Shown one piece after another: positions 1 through 12,772 of a DNA stretch of 64,000 nt (the first letter of the stretch is position 1; each line of letters starts with the position of its first letter). The DNA lies in assembly GCA_009193035.1 (NCBI GenBank), contig SWDT01000006.1, positions 496,001 to 560,000 of the forward strand. The letters run 5' to 3'. The position numbers were made by a program, and so were the translations under genes. The notes beneath the pieces were generated by a model. That model was not told the DNA's origin, did no database searches, and saw only the letters and a program-made list of their open reading frames with translations. The stretch comes from Halicephalobus mephisto (Eukaryota > Nematoda > Chromadorea > Rhabditida > Panagrolaimidae).

Positions 1-299
1 TTCTTTAATATTTAGTCCTGAAACGAAAATGTAGATTTTTATATAAATTGAAAATATCTAATTAGTAACTTTGGGTCCCGAAACGAAAATATATATTTTT
101 ATATAACTTAAAAACATCTAATTTCTTTAATATTTAGTCCCGAAACGAAAATATATATTTTTATATAAATTAAAAATATCTAATTAGTAACTTTGGGTCC
201 TGGAACGAAGGAGGGTGGATTGGGAGCACCAACTGAGGGCTGAATTCCCGTCTTCCAATTAACTCTGTTATCTCCTTTTCACACTAGTCTTCAACAACT
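1..299 (+). repeat. Left arm of a long-range inverted repeat
   Basis: From about 125 to 299 this sequence is nearly identical to the reverse complement of about 12967-13140. The shared part includes a non-simple block (GGAGGGTGGATTGGGAGCAC and onward) and runs to CACACTAGTCTTCAACAACTG. Bases 1-200 are themselves made of three degenerate subunits built on AATATTTAGTCCCGAAACG and AACTTTGGGTCCTGGAACG. The two copies part abruptly after about 299, as expected for copies of one dispersed element. No reading frame is preserved. The element family was not recognised. Confidence 0.85.
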
Positions 300-834
300 G
301 TATTTGTTTTTTTTATTCGAAAATTGTAATACTTGTTTTTCCGCATTCCTTTCCTGGAATCCCCTCCGGCGCTAGAAGCAGGCTAGAAAACCGCTTGCGC
401 ACTCCTCTTTGGCCAATGGAGATATTATTTGTCCCCGAGAAAAAGCCAAGAGTCTTTAAAATTCGCACATGTGGCACTCTCCTCTTACGGACTGTGGATT
501 AACTGGTTTCTGTCAGCTATACCTGTTGTTGAAAAATCGCAGCTTCAATGACGTCAGTTTTACCACTATTTACCGCCGTCAGGTGACTGAAAACGCAGGT
601 GTCGAGTTGTTTTACAAAATTTTCCATATATAATTAAATAATTGTACTTTGATTACGGTGATTTGGCTGACAAACGAAGCGTCGAAAGTAACGATTACCC
701 GACCAGCGACCCTTGAATCCAGTGACGTTCCTTGACGCGTTGTAGGATTTTCGGAATTATTTTTTATAAACATTCTTGAAAAATCCGAGATGTCAAAGGT
801 CTAAAACAATTTCAAGAATAACGATTTTTTGCCA
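300..834. other. Unique-sequence spacer without a gene
   Basis: This is the least AT-rich and least repetitive stretch in the first 4.9 kb (about 340-780). It has no convincing open frame with splice signals. It carries a CRE palindrome at 549-556 and could be a promoter or enhancer of a gene outside the window or of the Ig/FN3 gene 4.5 kb downstream. That role is inference only. Confidence 0.4.
549..556. promoter_or_regulatory. Perfect CRE palindrome TGACGTCA
   Basis: TGACGTCA is the consensus binding site of CREB/ATF and related bZIP factors. It lies in the unique-sequence patch at 340-780. One octamer may occur by chance about once per 65 kb, so this is only a candidate. Confidence 0.3.
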
Positions 835-1500
835 AATGGTCCTGGAGCGAGTTTTTGGGATTTTTAAAGTTTCGAAGTTGAAGATATTAATTTTAAAATT
901 TTATTATTTTAAAAATTGAAAATATTTTTTTTAACCTTCCTGAAGCGAGTTTTTGGGATTTTTAGAACTTCGAAGTTTAAGATATAAATTTTAAAATTTT
1001 ATTATTTTAAAAATTGAAAATATTTTTTTTAACCTTCCTGAGGCGAGTTTTTGGGATTTTAGAAAATTCTAGAACTTTAAAATTGAAGATATTTATTTTA
1101 AAAATTAAAAATAGTTTTTTATTAAATGGTCCTGAAAAGAATTTTTGGGATTTTTAGAACTTTGAAGTTGAAGATATTAATTCTAAAATTTTATTATTTT
1201 AAAAATTGAAAATATTTTTTTATTAAATGGTCCTAAAGCGAGTTTTTGGAATTTTAGAAAGTTCTAGAACTTTAAAATTGAAGATACTTATTTTAAAAAT
1301 TAAAAATATTTTTTTATTAAACCTTCCTGAGGCGAGTTTTTGGGATTTTAGAAAGTTCTAGAACTTTGAAATTGAAGATACTTATTTTAAAAATTAAAAA
1401 TATTTTTTTTAACCTTCCTGAAGCGAGTTTTTGGGATTTTTAAAGTTTCGAAGTTGAAGATATTAATTTTAAAATTTTGTTACTTTAAAAATATTCTATG
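835..1500. repeat. AT-rich minisatellite, unit about 95-105 bp
   Basis: About seven degenerate head-to-tail units start near 838, 935, 1035, 1125, 1228, 1320 and 1408. Each opens with a variant of GGTCCTGAGGCGAGTTTTTG or CTTCCTGAAGCGAGTTTTTG and continues through GATTTTTAGAACTT, GAAGATATTAATTTT and a poly-T run. No coding potential was seen. Confidence 0.8.
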
Positions 1501-1689
1501 TGAATTTTCAGAATTTGAATTTGGAAATATTTGTTCTAAAATTATTCTATTTTTAAAACTAGAAATAAGCGTTTTTAAATAAAATTATTTCGGCGCAAAT
1601 TTGCAGATTTTTTTGGCACTTTCAGGACTTTAAAGTTAAGAACGTTAGTTCCGAAATTTTACTACTTTTAAAAATAATTTTTTTTGCAT

Positions 1690-2450
1690 AATGGTCCTGA
1701 GACGAATTTCCGGAACTTCGAATTTAAAGATTTCAGTTGTAAAGTTACAATATTTTAAAATTATTTTTTTCATAAAATTGTTCAAACATGAATTTTTAGA
1801 TTTTTTAGGAATTTTAAAAATCTTAATTCCGGAATTTTACTACTTTTAAAAGTAATTTTTTTTGCATAATGGTCCTGAGACGAATTTCCAAAATTTCGAA
1901 TTTAAAGATTTCAGTTGTAAAGTTACAGTATTTTAAAATTACTTTTTTCATGAAATTGTTCAAACATGAATTTTCAAAATTTCGAGTTTAAAGATATTAA
2001 TACCGAAATTTTACTGTTTAGATTTTTTAGAGACTTCAAAAATGTTAATTCCGGAATTTTACTACTTTTAAAAATAATTTTTTTGCATAATGGTCCTGAG
2101 ACGAATTTCCGGAACTTCGAATTTAAAGATTTCAGTTGTAATTAATCAATATTTTAAAATTATTTTTTTCATAAAATTGTTCAAACATGAATTTTTAGAT
2201 TTTTTAGGAACTTCAAAAATGTTAATTCCGGAATTTTACTACTTTTAAAAATAATTTTTTTGCATAATGGTCCTGAGACGAATTTCCGGAACTTCGAATT
2301 TAAAGATTTCAGTTGTAAAATTACAATATTTTAAAATTATTTTTTTCATGAAATTGTTCAAACATGAATTTTCAAAATTTCGAGTTTAAAGATATTAATA
2401 CCGAAATTTTACTGTTTCAAAAATTAATTTTGTTGTTTAGTAATTCTGAC
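1690..2450. repeat. Second minisatellite, unit about 175-222 bp
   Basis: Four units begin with GGTCCTGAGACGAATTTCC near 1693, 1870, 2092 and 2267. Each carries GATTTCAGTTGTAAAGTTAC, a run with TTGTTCAAACATGAATTTT and TTCCGGAATTTTACTACTTT. Unit length varies because a sub-block is present or absent. The opening words resemble the dispersed GTCCCGACACGAATTT family seen across the window, so the array may be an amplification of that family. Confidence 0.75.
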
Positions 2451-5257
2451 ATGAATTTTCAGATTTTTAGAAACTTCGGAAATTTTTAAGTTAAGGATGT
2501 CAGTTCCAAAATTGCACTACTTGAAAAATTAAAAATTAATTTTTTTCAAAATTGTTTTAACGCAAAATTTTCAAAACAAAATTAAAATTATCGATTTCGA
2601 AATTGTACTATTATAAAAAGTAAAAACGGACTTTTTCAAAAATATTTTAGATTTTTATAATTTTTTTAATTTCGAACATTTTTGAAAATTTAAATTTTTT
2701 TTTCAAAAATTTCAAGTTTTTAAAGAATTTTAAATTTTTTTAATTTTAAAAATTCAAATAAAATTCATAAAAAATAGAAATTTTTAATAAAATTTTTTTT
2801 GAAAAATTAAAAAAAATAATCTTTTTTGAAAAAATTAAAAAAAATAAAAATTTTATAAATTTTTAATAAATTTTTTTTTCAAAAATTAAAAAAATTCTTA
2901 TAAAATTCTGAAAAATTTTTGGAATATTTTTTACCACGAAAAAATCCAAAAACTGCATTATCGGGACAACTTTGAAAAATCGGTCGTTTTCGCTATCAAT
3001 AAAAACGAATCAATTATTTCTTTAGTTTTTTCACATTCGACTATTTTTTTGAACAAAATTAATTTCCAAAACTTCGTTGATGCCGCTGACGATTTCTGAT
3101 TTCTCAAATGTTAATTTTAATCAAATTTTTAAAATTAATTTTATAAAAATTTTAAAACGAAAAAATTCCACCTAATTTTGGACTTTTCACATTGCCTAAG
3201 GGGATTTGTGGATATATGTACGTTAATCCAGAGCACGTGATTTGTGGGAATCCCCCGATCGATCATGATTGTTCCCGAAAATTTCGATTTTTTAAATTTA
3301 AAAAATTTTTTAAAATTTTTTTAATTTTTTCGATTTTTTTGATTTTTTCAATTTTTTTTAATTTTTTCATTTTTTTCGATTTTTTTGATTTTTTTAATTT
3401 TTTCAATTTTTTCGATTTTTTTCAATTTTTTCGATTTTTTCAAAGTTTATTGAAATTCACGTGATTCAAAAAACGAAACAGCTGCAATTCTAGCAGGACC
3501 AAAAAAGACAAACATATCCACGTTTTCTTCATTTAGGATATTTTTGCAATTTTGGAAATTTTTGTGCAGTTAACCTTTGAAATTTTTACGTATCTTCTTC
3601 CCATAAATCTTTAAGCTCCCGTGTTGCGCGTGCACGTCTTGTTTTCCCTTCCGCTGCCCCTTTCAGTTTGTTCCACTTTTTTCATCAATTCATTTTTCCA
3701 AGCAAATATTGATTAGCTTGCGCAATTGTTACCAACTATTATTGTAAACTTTAAATTTTGAAATGTTATGAAACTTTAAATTTTGAAATATTATGAAACT
3801 TTAAATTTTGAATTATTATGGAACTTTAAATTTTGAATTATTATGGAACTTTAAATTTTGAAATATTATGAAACTTTAAATTTTGAAATGTTATGGAACT
3901 TTAAATCCTAAAATATTATGAAACTTTAAATCCTAAAATATTATGAAACTTAAATTTAAAAATTTTCACTTTTATAAAATTTCAATTTTTTTAAATTTTC
4001 ACTTTTTCATAAAATTCTTAAAAAATATAAAATTTCAAAATTTAAAATTTTGAACAAAATGTTTAAAAATATTTTAAATTTTTACATTTTTATTATTTTG
4101 GAATTTGAGGATTTTTTATTATTTTAGAATTTGAGGATTTTCAAGTTTGCGAATTTCGTTCTGTTGAGGATTAACAGACTCGGACTCTCAACAGGATGAA
4201 ATTTAAAAGCTTTGGAATTTTATATTTAAAATTGGAAAATTAAAAATTTAGAATTTTTAAAAAAAATTTTTTCAAAATAAAAATTAAAAATTAAAATTAA
4301 AAAAATAAAATCATAGATCTCTAAAATTAGTTTTTTTAAAAAAATAAATAATTTTCGAATTTAAAAAAATTTAATTCCAAAAATTTATAATTTTTTATTT
4401 TTTTAATTTAGAAAAATAAATAATTTTCGAATTTAAAAAATTTGTAATTTTTTTTACTTTTTTAATTTAGAAAAATAAATAATTTTTGAATTTAAAGAAT
4501 TTAATTCCAAAAATTTGTAATTTTTTTATTTTTTTTAATTTAGAAAAATAAATAATTTTCGAATTTAAAAAATTTGTAATTTTTCTTACTTTTTTAATTT
4601 AGAAAAATAAATAATTTTTGAATTTAAAAAAATTAAATTCCAAAAATTTGTAATTTTTTTACTTTTTTAATTTAGAAAATAAATAATTTTTGAATTTTAA
4701 ATTTCACACTACTTAGAAAATCGAAAATTTAGAACCTAACTACCATAATCTTTGGTCCAGAAGGAATTACTGACTCTGAATCTCGAGTTTATAATTATTC
4801 ACACTGGTCGATTTCGTGTTGCAATTTAATAACTCTGCCAGTCATCAATTTACTTTCCGCGTGATACGGTAGTACTACTCTAAGATTATTTAATTTTTCA
4901 GGTATTGATTTAATCTATCCATTGTATCTCCTGTTACTTTCGCCATCTGAAAACTTATCATGATCAATTCTGAAGTCCTTTCAAGGACTGAATTTCTGAT
5001 TTCTTCATCGAGTTAGACCTCAGAAGCTGCTGCCGGATTCCATCCCCTGAGGCCGTCCCTTGACGGCAGCAGCTTTCAACGACGGAGTTCTCGAGGAAGT
5101 TATGGGTACTCAACCAGAAGCCAGGACCCTCGACCTCTGTTGACTTCAAAGAAGAAAATCCAGATGCCAATCAAGATCAAGAAGAAAAAAAAGATCAATG
5201 TCGTATTCAAGTAAGTTTAATTCCAATTCAAGCTTATATAGTTTAACTATATTCCAG
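2451..5257. other. Very AT-rich gene-free spacer with further short tandem repeats
   Basis: It contains a TTTTTTCGATTTTTTTGA type simple repeat at 3290-3440, about nine copies of a 25-base unit close to TTATGAAACTTTAAATTTTG at 3745-3960, and five or six copies of an 80-90 base unit with AATTTAGAAAAATAAATAAT at 4250-4690. At 5070-5210 there is an open but ATG-less stretch ending in a GTAAGT donor at 5211; its acceptor at 5257 precedes the Ig/FN3 start, so it is best read as the 5-prime UTR exon of that gene. Confidence 0.7.
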
Positions 5258-5272
5258 TTCTCGTCCTTCACA

Positions 5273-8200
5273 ATGTCTCCAGTAACAACCAGGACGAAGA
5301 AACGAGGGAGACTGAGACTCCAAAGCTCCAGTTTCCTTCGGATGTCCATTTTATCGACAGTCTTTCTTTGGTTCTTCTTGATTCCTCCAGGCAGTTCTTC
5401 TCTTCTCCCATTCAACATCGGGAAACAAGGGTCCAAACCGATCAATGAGTTCTTACCCTCGGAAATAGTCAAGTTCAAGAGGTTCATAAAAGTCGGAGAA
5501 GGGGAGGAGAAGCTCATTCCAGAAGTCCCTCAAAGTTAGTTTTATTTCCATTGATCATTATAATATATTTTACTCTCTTATTTTTGTACTTTTTGTTTTT
5601 AGAAGAGGCTTTCGAAATTGATGAAATCTTTGTCAAAAACGTTTCCATCAAGTGCCTAGCTGACTTGGACCCTTACTTCTCGAACTCCACCGAAATCAAA
5701 GAAATCCAAACATCCTGGATATACGACGATGGCTCTCTGCTCAGTTCCGAAAACACAGTTATTATTGACAAACCTACCAAAAACGTGAGTTTTCTAGAGA
5801 ATTTCCCAATGTCAAAACATAATTTCGTCCTTTTTGGAACTGACATAATAGCTAGATGTTTTGTTTCTTTAGATAAATTCATTATGCTCGTAATTCTTAT
5901 CAGAACGGTGTTTCGGAGTACTTCAAAACAACAGAAAAAAGACAAAGGCCAAACTTCAATTTTAGTTTTTAATTTTCAGCTCAAAGTCCGATGTGAGGCG
6001 AAAATTGCCAAAGTCCCCGATCTTGAAACCGGCACTCTACTCTCCAGAAGCATTGAATTCAGGAAAAAACCATTCATACTAGTGGAAATAGAACCAAGGA
6101 TGTGAGTTTTGAAAATTAAATCCTACAAAAAGTTTAAATTAATCCCGTGATCTTTCGCATGAGTTCCCAGAAGCTTAGAAATGAAGTAAACTAAAGTATA
6201 ATGTGACGGAAGACATAGTGTAGTATTGACTGTTATGTGTACGGAGTCGAGAAACACAACCTCTTGCTTTAATAAACAATACGAAAACAATACTAAGCGA
6301 AAATGACGAATACTAACGTAATTGGCAGTTGTTTTGGCTACAACAGCGCAAGTAACACTCAGGATTTTCCGTTCCGGAAGCACGTGCAAGATAGGAGGGT
6401 ATTAGAACTGCTTAGATAAATTCTAATACGTCGAAAATAATAAACGAAGGAAAATGATGAAAATTAACATAATTAGCACAGCTGTTTCCTTAACTACAAT
6501 AGTGCAAGCAGTTGAAACTTGGGATTATTCCTTTCGCGATCGCATAAAAGCTGAGGACATGGAACTGCTTGATATATAAACAATAACAAGTGGGAGAATA
6601 AAAAATTAACAAAGGAAAAGTGACGAAAATTAACACAATTGATATATCGCTTTTTCGATTACAATAGTGCAATTGACACGAGGGTTTTCCGTTTTGGAAC
6701 CGTGTGGAAGATGGGAAGACGGAAGTATTTGTTATGTAAACAATGACAGGTGGAAAAATAAAAAACCAAAGAAAATTCCAAAGATTACCACGACTAACAC
6801 ATTGCTTTTTCGACTACAATAACGCAGGGTTTTTCGTTGCGAGACCGTATTTCTGTGTTGGTTTCGCTTCAACAATGTTGTTTTTCTTCCATATCATTGA
6901 CCAAAACACAAAGTTTTTATTTTAATTGCGTTTTTTAGGTTCCATGTAACTTCAAATGCGGCTGCGAGGCTTGTTTGTAGATGGCCCCCTGACTTGGCTT
7001 CCAACGTCATTTGGAAGCGAAATGGAGAACCTGTTGGAACTTCTAAAAATGTCCAAATTGAAACAATCAAAGGGAAATCTGTCCTTCATATTTTGCAAGT
7101 CAAAAAAGAAAACGCAGGAGAGTACAGATGTCTCGTTTCTGAAGACGTCGTAGACCAAAAAGCGGAAATCATCATCGACGAAACGGCTCCGGAATGGACA
7201 GGAGTGGAGTTGGAGGAGACCTCTGGAGGCCCTATCGGAGGAGAAGCCTTGTTAGAATGCCTGGTTCCTGGAAGCAAGAAAGTCACCTGGACGTTGGAGA
7301 GGAGTTTGAAACTAAACGAACCTGGATTGCGAACTGTGACATTAGGGAACAGTTCTGTCCTCGTCCTCAGGAACATTTCCAAAGAATCAAGTGGGCGAAT
7401 CACCTGCACAGTCGAAACCAGCAACGAGTCAGCGATAACGATGGAGACTGACTTCAAAGCTCTAGGTGAGTGCTTCATATATCAGAAATCTACATATCAC
7501 TGCAAAATTCATGGATTTCTTTGTAAAATTTCCCCAACACGAATTTCCAGCAATTGGTGGAAATCCCTAAATTTAAATAAAAATAAAAGAGCGAATTCAT
7601 TTCTGAAATGACGTGCGAAATTTATTATTTTTCCACTTTTACTTGTCCTCATATGGGAACTCGAAAATCCTAAAAAACTACACTATCGTAAAAATTCAAA
7701 AATAAACTTTTTCATGGAATTTTCTCGACGCGGATTTCCGGACAAAAGTGAAAGTTTTTAGAATTTAGGTAAAAATAGGAAAAAAGCGCGAGTGAGGACA
7801 ACGCGCCAATTTGTTTTGGAATGGCCGGATTTACCATTTTTTGACTTTTGTTCGCCCTCACGCGGGAATTCGAAAATTCTAAGAAATTACATCAGTTTTT
7901 TAATTTTTAATATTTGTGTTTTAAAATAGAAAATTTAAAACATAATAACTTGTTTAGTTTTGGGATTGTTTGAATTTACTTTTTAATGCGGATTTTCCAG
8001 ATGCTGATCTGTTTAACTACAAAAAATCCTCCTTCTCGACTGTGACGAAAAAACAAGGAATCGCGATGAGTGTCCGTTGTGAGACCTACGATATTCTCGG
8101 AGAAACCCCCGAAATGGCCATGTGGTACCTGAATTCGAAACCTGTTCCGAAGAATCCCTACATCAAGACAGTAAGATCGGAAGAATACGGAATTGGATAC

Positions 8201-11200
8201 ACGGATCTGCTGATCGGGATTGTCGAGGAGGAACATGCAGGACTCTACACTTGCATCGTCCAAGGACCGCGTCAAGAGAGAATAAAACAAGTCGAATTCA
8301 TCGTCGATGTCACTACTAATCAAAGAATCACGAATTTGACCGTAACCACCGACCATGAAGAAAAGTGCATCGAGTTGGAGTTTGATCTTCCGGAAAAAAC
8401 GGAACTTTCTTGGGCTCATTTCACGACTTATTTCGTCGTAGTTTACAAAGTCAATGATTCTGAGTCCTTGAATTCTCTTCCAGGAGGGGCAATGTGCAAC
8501 CACAGAGGACATTGTCATGTGAAGGACAATATATGCAACCTGAATGGGGAATTCGAGGAAGCCACAGATTACGTCTTCAGAATCAGCATGGTGCTCTCCG
8601 GGGCCGGGACAGTCATCACTCCCTTGAGTGATCCGGTCGTCGGAAGGACCTGGGACGGAGCGGCCAGGAAGTCCCTCCCCCTCGAGATGACTTACCTGGA
8701 GGACGAGAACGCGATCGAGATCCGGTGGGACAAGCCGGACAAGACAGACGTCAAAGGAAGAGTCGTCTCCTATGTCGTTCAAGTCATGAATTACTCCGAA
8801 AAAATGACCAATCTGTTGTCTCCGGTGATGAGGGAATATCACGAGAAAGACTTTGACAGAACCTTCAGAGTGGAAAATTTAACGAAACCTTTTGCTTACA
8901 AGTTCCGGGTGACGCCGTTGACGAGGTCCAGGAAACTGCCTTTTGAAGAAATGTCCATGATCGAAAATTTCCCGTTTTTACTTTTCACGTCGAGTGATGA
9001 CGGTCACAGCCAAGTGGACGAGAGCATTCCCGTCCCGGAGATGAATCTGAAGCAACTTAATCTTCTTCCTGTTATTCTGGTCTCCTGGAAGAATCCAAAA
9101 GCAGAACAACACGACATCAACAAAGTCATCATCAGATATCAGCACATTTTAAACTTCAGAAGCAAATTCGTTTTTTCAGAACATCCGATTGAAGACGAAA
9201 AAACAGAAATTTCGAAATCCATCGAATCAGGTTTTGTCTATCAAGTCTGTTCTGCATTTATGAGGAAATCAGACAAGGCCCACGGATCCTGGAAATGCTC
9301 GACAATTCCGCTGAAAAATCACCAGAATAACCTGGTATTTCTCACGGAAAAGGAAGCATTGAAGAAGAAACAACTGCCACTCCCGATTCTCTGCGATAAA
9401 AACAACTGCAAATGCACTCCGTCTCGAGTCACTGCCGGAGGAATGAGGGTGGAATGGGAAGAGCCCTTACCAGCGACAGAAGCCGAGTATTTCGTCAGAG
9501 AGAAGCCTAAAGTGAACTACATCATCCACTACAGCTTGAACGAGACCGACTTAGAAGAGGAAGATGTGGAAATGTAAGTCGTCATATATCAAATATCCCC
9601 CACAGGTGATCCATAATCACTTGTAACTAAGCGGAATTGGACGTACTCGATTGATTCTTTTTCTACATAAAAACTGAAAAAAGAATTAAAAATTACGATC
9701 CCATGTTCATCTTAGGTTTCATACGTCCAATGAGTAACCGAGTGCACTCAGTTACAAACAATTATGCAGGACTTGTGTTACTATTCGTTGTTAACTAATA
9801 TTAATTGTTCACTATTGTAAAAACCAAAAACGAACATTGTTGCGAAATTGTCTCGAAAAGAATTTCTAGAGCTTTTTAGAAATCAAAGTAGCCTAAATTT
9901 TCGATTTCGCGAGATAATTATTTCGTAATTATTCATATGTTGTAAAAATCATGAATTTTTCGCGAGATTGTCTCGAAAAGAATTTTTAAAAGTTCCTAAA
10001 AACTAAAATAGTTTGAAATTTCTCTTTTATGCGATAGTGATTTCGTAATCTTGTTTTGGAGTTGTACTCTACCTAGATCGATTTAGGATTTTCTGGATCA
10101 GGATATATAAGATGCCACACCCTTTGCCCACTCTTTGGGCTGAATTGTCATATATGAAAGTGCTGAAAATAGCCAGAAAATCGAAATACTTTATTGAAAA
10201 AGTTTTTTGATATATGAATCTTAATTGTAACTCTTTTTCAGCCAGACAAAAGGAGGAAATCTCTTTGCCGAACTTCCTGCTCTTCTTCCGAACAAAACCT
10301 ACAGAATCATGATAGAAGCCCTCAATGAACTCGGTGATGGAGTCGATGGAACTTATTTCTCCTGCAGTACTCCCGCGGAACCCCCTCTTCCTCCACCCAG
10401 GGACTTAAATTACGTGACGGTGAATTCATCCCATATAGCCCTGAACTGGACTCCTCCGAATTTCCACGGTGATTCTCTCGTCGACGGGTACATTATTTTC
10501 GTGCAAAAAAGTAAAAACGGGTCGAAATCAAACAAGATTTTTGTTCAAGGTGAGAATTTTGAAATTTTAAAAATAAATAATAAATATTGCAGATTCGAAA
10601 AGCCAATCACACGTGATTGGGAAGCTACGACCGGGAAAAACTTTTTATTTTTCGATGATTTCTCATTCTCCTGTGTTTGGAGATTCCACAATAAAAAGCG
10701 AAATTCTACAAGTGAAGATGCCAGAAGACAAGGACGGATATCTCGGTGAAGACGACGACGAGGAGGACGATGGAAAAAAAGAAAACACACTTTACATTGT
10801 TTCGTTGTATTCTGCAGTCTTGACGGTTACTATTTTGCTTTTATTCCTTCTGGCAAATTGCTGTTATTTCTGTTGTTTCGTCAGGGTTCGTCGATGGAGA
10901 AGAAGACAAGAACAGGAAAGAATCCAAAGAATGAAGTCCAATGCGTCTTCTGCCTTGACTTTGAAGAGCGAAGACAGCCGGGACGTGGAAGCCGAGCAAG
11001 TTCCGGTGGTTTCCGGGACTCGGGAAGTGTTGCCCTTGCTGAACCTCCCTCCGGACCCCCCTGGCTTCGACAACCCGTCCAGGAAGGACACCAAAGGACC
11101 TGTGGGCGGCCCCAGACCCCTGGGCAACAAAAGGTTCAAGAAACTTATGAAAGATCCGGAATTTTTAGAACGAATAGCAGAGTTGAATCGGGATCCAACA

Positions 11201-12387
11201 GGTATAGGACTTCCACCACTGATGAGGGATCAGTATTACATGCAGCTACAGAAGGAAAACGATCGGAAATTCAGGGAAGTCGCAGCGAGGGAATGGGAGG
11301 AGATCCGGAAGAGCAAACAAGTCTCCGAAGAAAAAAAGAAAAAAGATGAATCTGCGCATCTCGTCGCTGAAACCTCCTTCAACGGTACCGGCAGTCCTCC
11401 CACGTCGTTGAAGGATGAGTTTCTCCGAAATTCAGCTCCAGAATCCAAAATTTCCCCTACTTCGATGAGCATGACGGAGTTGAACGAGAAAAAACAAAAC
11501 GGAGTAAGTTCGTGTTTGTAAAATTAGAATTTTACAAGTTTCTGGAATCCTAGTGGGATATTTTAAAGGTTTTAAAAACTTCATAGAAATTTCTGGAGTC
11601 TAAGAATTTTGAAATTTTTAAATTCTAAAAAATCCTTTGAAATTTTTGAGAATTTTTAAGTCTTCCAGAACGTTTTAAGAATTCATAAAATCCAGTGAAA
11701 ATTTTTAGAAGTCTTCCAGAATTTGCAAAATTTTCTAAAATCTTAAAATTTAATGGAAATTTTTAGTTTTCAGAATTTCAGAAATTTTTTAAATCGTAGA
11801 ACTTTAGATTTTGAAACTTTCTAGAAAATTTTTAAAAAAATCATCCTAAGACAATTTCGTAAAAGTTTTGTTTTTTACTTTTGTATTATTATAATTTTTG
11901 AATTTATTTAGAATTTAGAATTTTGGGATTTTCTGGAAATTAGGAATTTTTACAAAATTTTTGTTTTTTAAATTAATATAATTTTCAATTGGTTGTTTTT
12001 CAGCTGTCATTGAGATCCCACTCGATTGCGTTTTATTACAAGTTTTTTCGGTTCCGGAAGCCATCGTTCTCGACTAAACTGGATAATTCGAAGAATGCTT
12101 CTCCGACAAGCAACGGGACTGCCTCTAATCATCCTCCGGCCTCTTCGTTGCCGAATTTGGCCGACAGTGGAATAGTTTTTGACGATCAAAACGGGTACAA
12201 TGGGCCTCATTCCACTGGTCCGATGTCTAGATCGGGAGACAGGTCTGGAAGCGCCACTCTCGTCGACGAAGCAGTGACCCCTCCGGCAACAAGGGCGTTT
12301 TGCAATATGAGAGACTGCCGCAGGCAAAAGAGTGTGAATGAGTGCCTGGATGGAACGAGTAGCACTCCACCTACCATTGTTCCTTAA
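5273..12387 (+). CDS. Ig/FN3 cell-surface receptor, single-pass transmembrane
   Basis: Eight coding exons (5273-5534, 5603-5784, 5980-6101, 6939-7465, 8001-9573, 10242-10549, 10593-11503, 12004-12387) join in frame to 1422 residues. The start at 5273 lies in the exon behind a UTR intron; a second in-frame Met at 5342 directly precedes the hydrophobic signal core (STVFLWFFLIPPG). Residues about 90-460 hold four Ig-like units, each with the Cys-Trp-Cys pattern and the Y-x-C motif (GEYRCLV, GLYTCIV). FN3-like modules follow to about 1000. A hydrophobic stretch at about 1057-1088, followed by VRVRRWRRRQ, is the membrane anchor. The 330-residue cytoplasmic tail has a charged block (FKKLMKDPEFLERIAEL) and a Ser/Pro-rich end. 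The architecture matches nematode Ig-superfamily adhesion or guidance receptors, but I cannot assign the ortholog. No kinase or phosphatase domain is present. Confidence 0.85.
6180..6935. repeat. Degenerate tandem repeat filling intron 3 of the Ig/FN3 gene
   Basis: Roughly four units of about 150-180 bp share the ordered blocks GACGAAAATTAACACAATT, CTACAATAGTGCAA, GGGTTTTCCGTTTTGGAACC and TAAACAATGACAGGTGG. The copies are diverged (perhaps 70-80 percent alike by eye). The intron is 837 bases, much longer than most introns here, so the repeat accounts for its size. Confidence 0.65.
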
Positions 12388-12772
12388 TTTTAGTTTTTTA
12401 TTTTTATTTTTTATTTTTAATTTTTATATAGGTGATATATCTCCTCCGGGCGAAACTGTAACTGCCCGTTCTTTCAGCAAACTACCGTAGTTTGCATCAG
12501 GAGCCTCCATTGCTCGATTCTGGATTTCTCCCGAAGGAGTTTGTCGCCAGAAGACGATAACCTTCAATTTAGTCTCCTCGTGGTCTCCTTTACTTTTTCA
12601 GATGGTATTATTCACAATTCCAAAAACGGTTCTCTATACCTCATCCGTTTTTCCACAAAATGTATCAAATCAGATTTACCGGCTCAAATTTCTGTACATA
12701 CAAATCATGTATTATCTTTGGACAGTAGTTTTTGAATAAAAATTAATTTCAAAATAATTAAAAACGGGGGAT
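12388..12772. other. 3-prime UTR of the Ig/FN3 gene, convergent with the EF-hand gene
   Basis: After the stop at 12387 there is no further coding frame. An AATAAA signal at about 12735 sits only 38 bases from the stop codon of the minus-strand EF-hand gene, so the two transcripts probably overlap or nearly touch at their 3-prime ends. Confidence 0.5.

Noticed and set aside
3192..3464. A 90-codon Phe-rich open frame
   Set aside because: It is a translation of a TTTTTTCGATTTTTT simple repeat and begins at a non-ATG codon; no gene-like content.
5146..5517. Minus-strand frame opposite the signal-peptide exon of the Ig/FN3 gene
   Set aside because: Shadow frame: the plus-strand exon has splice sites, a leader and downstream continuity.
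7976..8842. 288-codon minus-strand frame
   Set aside because: Antisense to the Ig/FN3 exon 8001-9573, which has clear domain content; the minus frame has no domain and no splice context.
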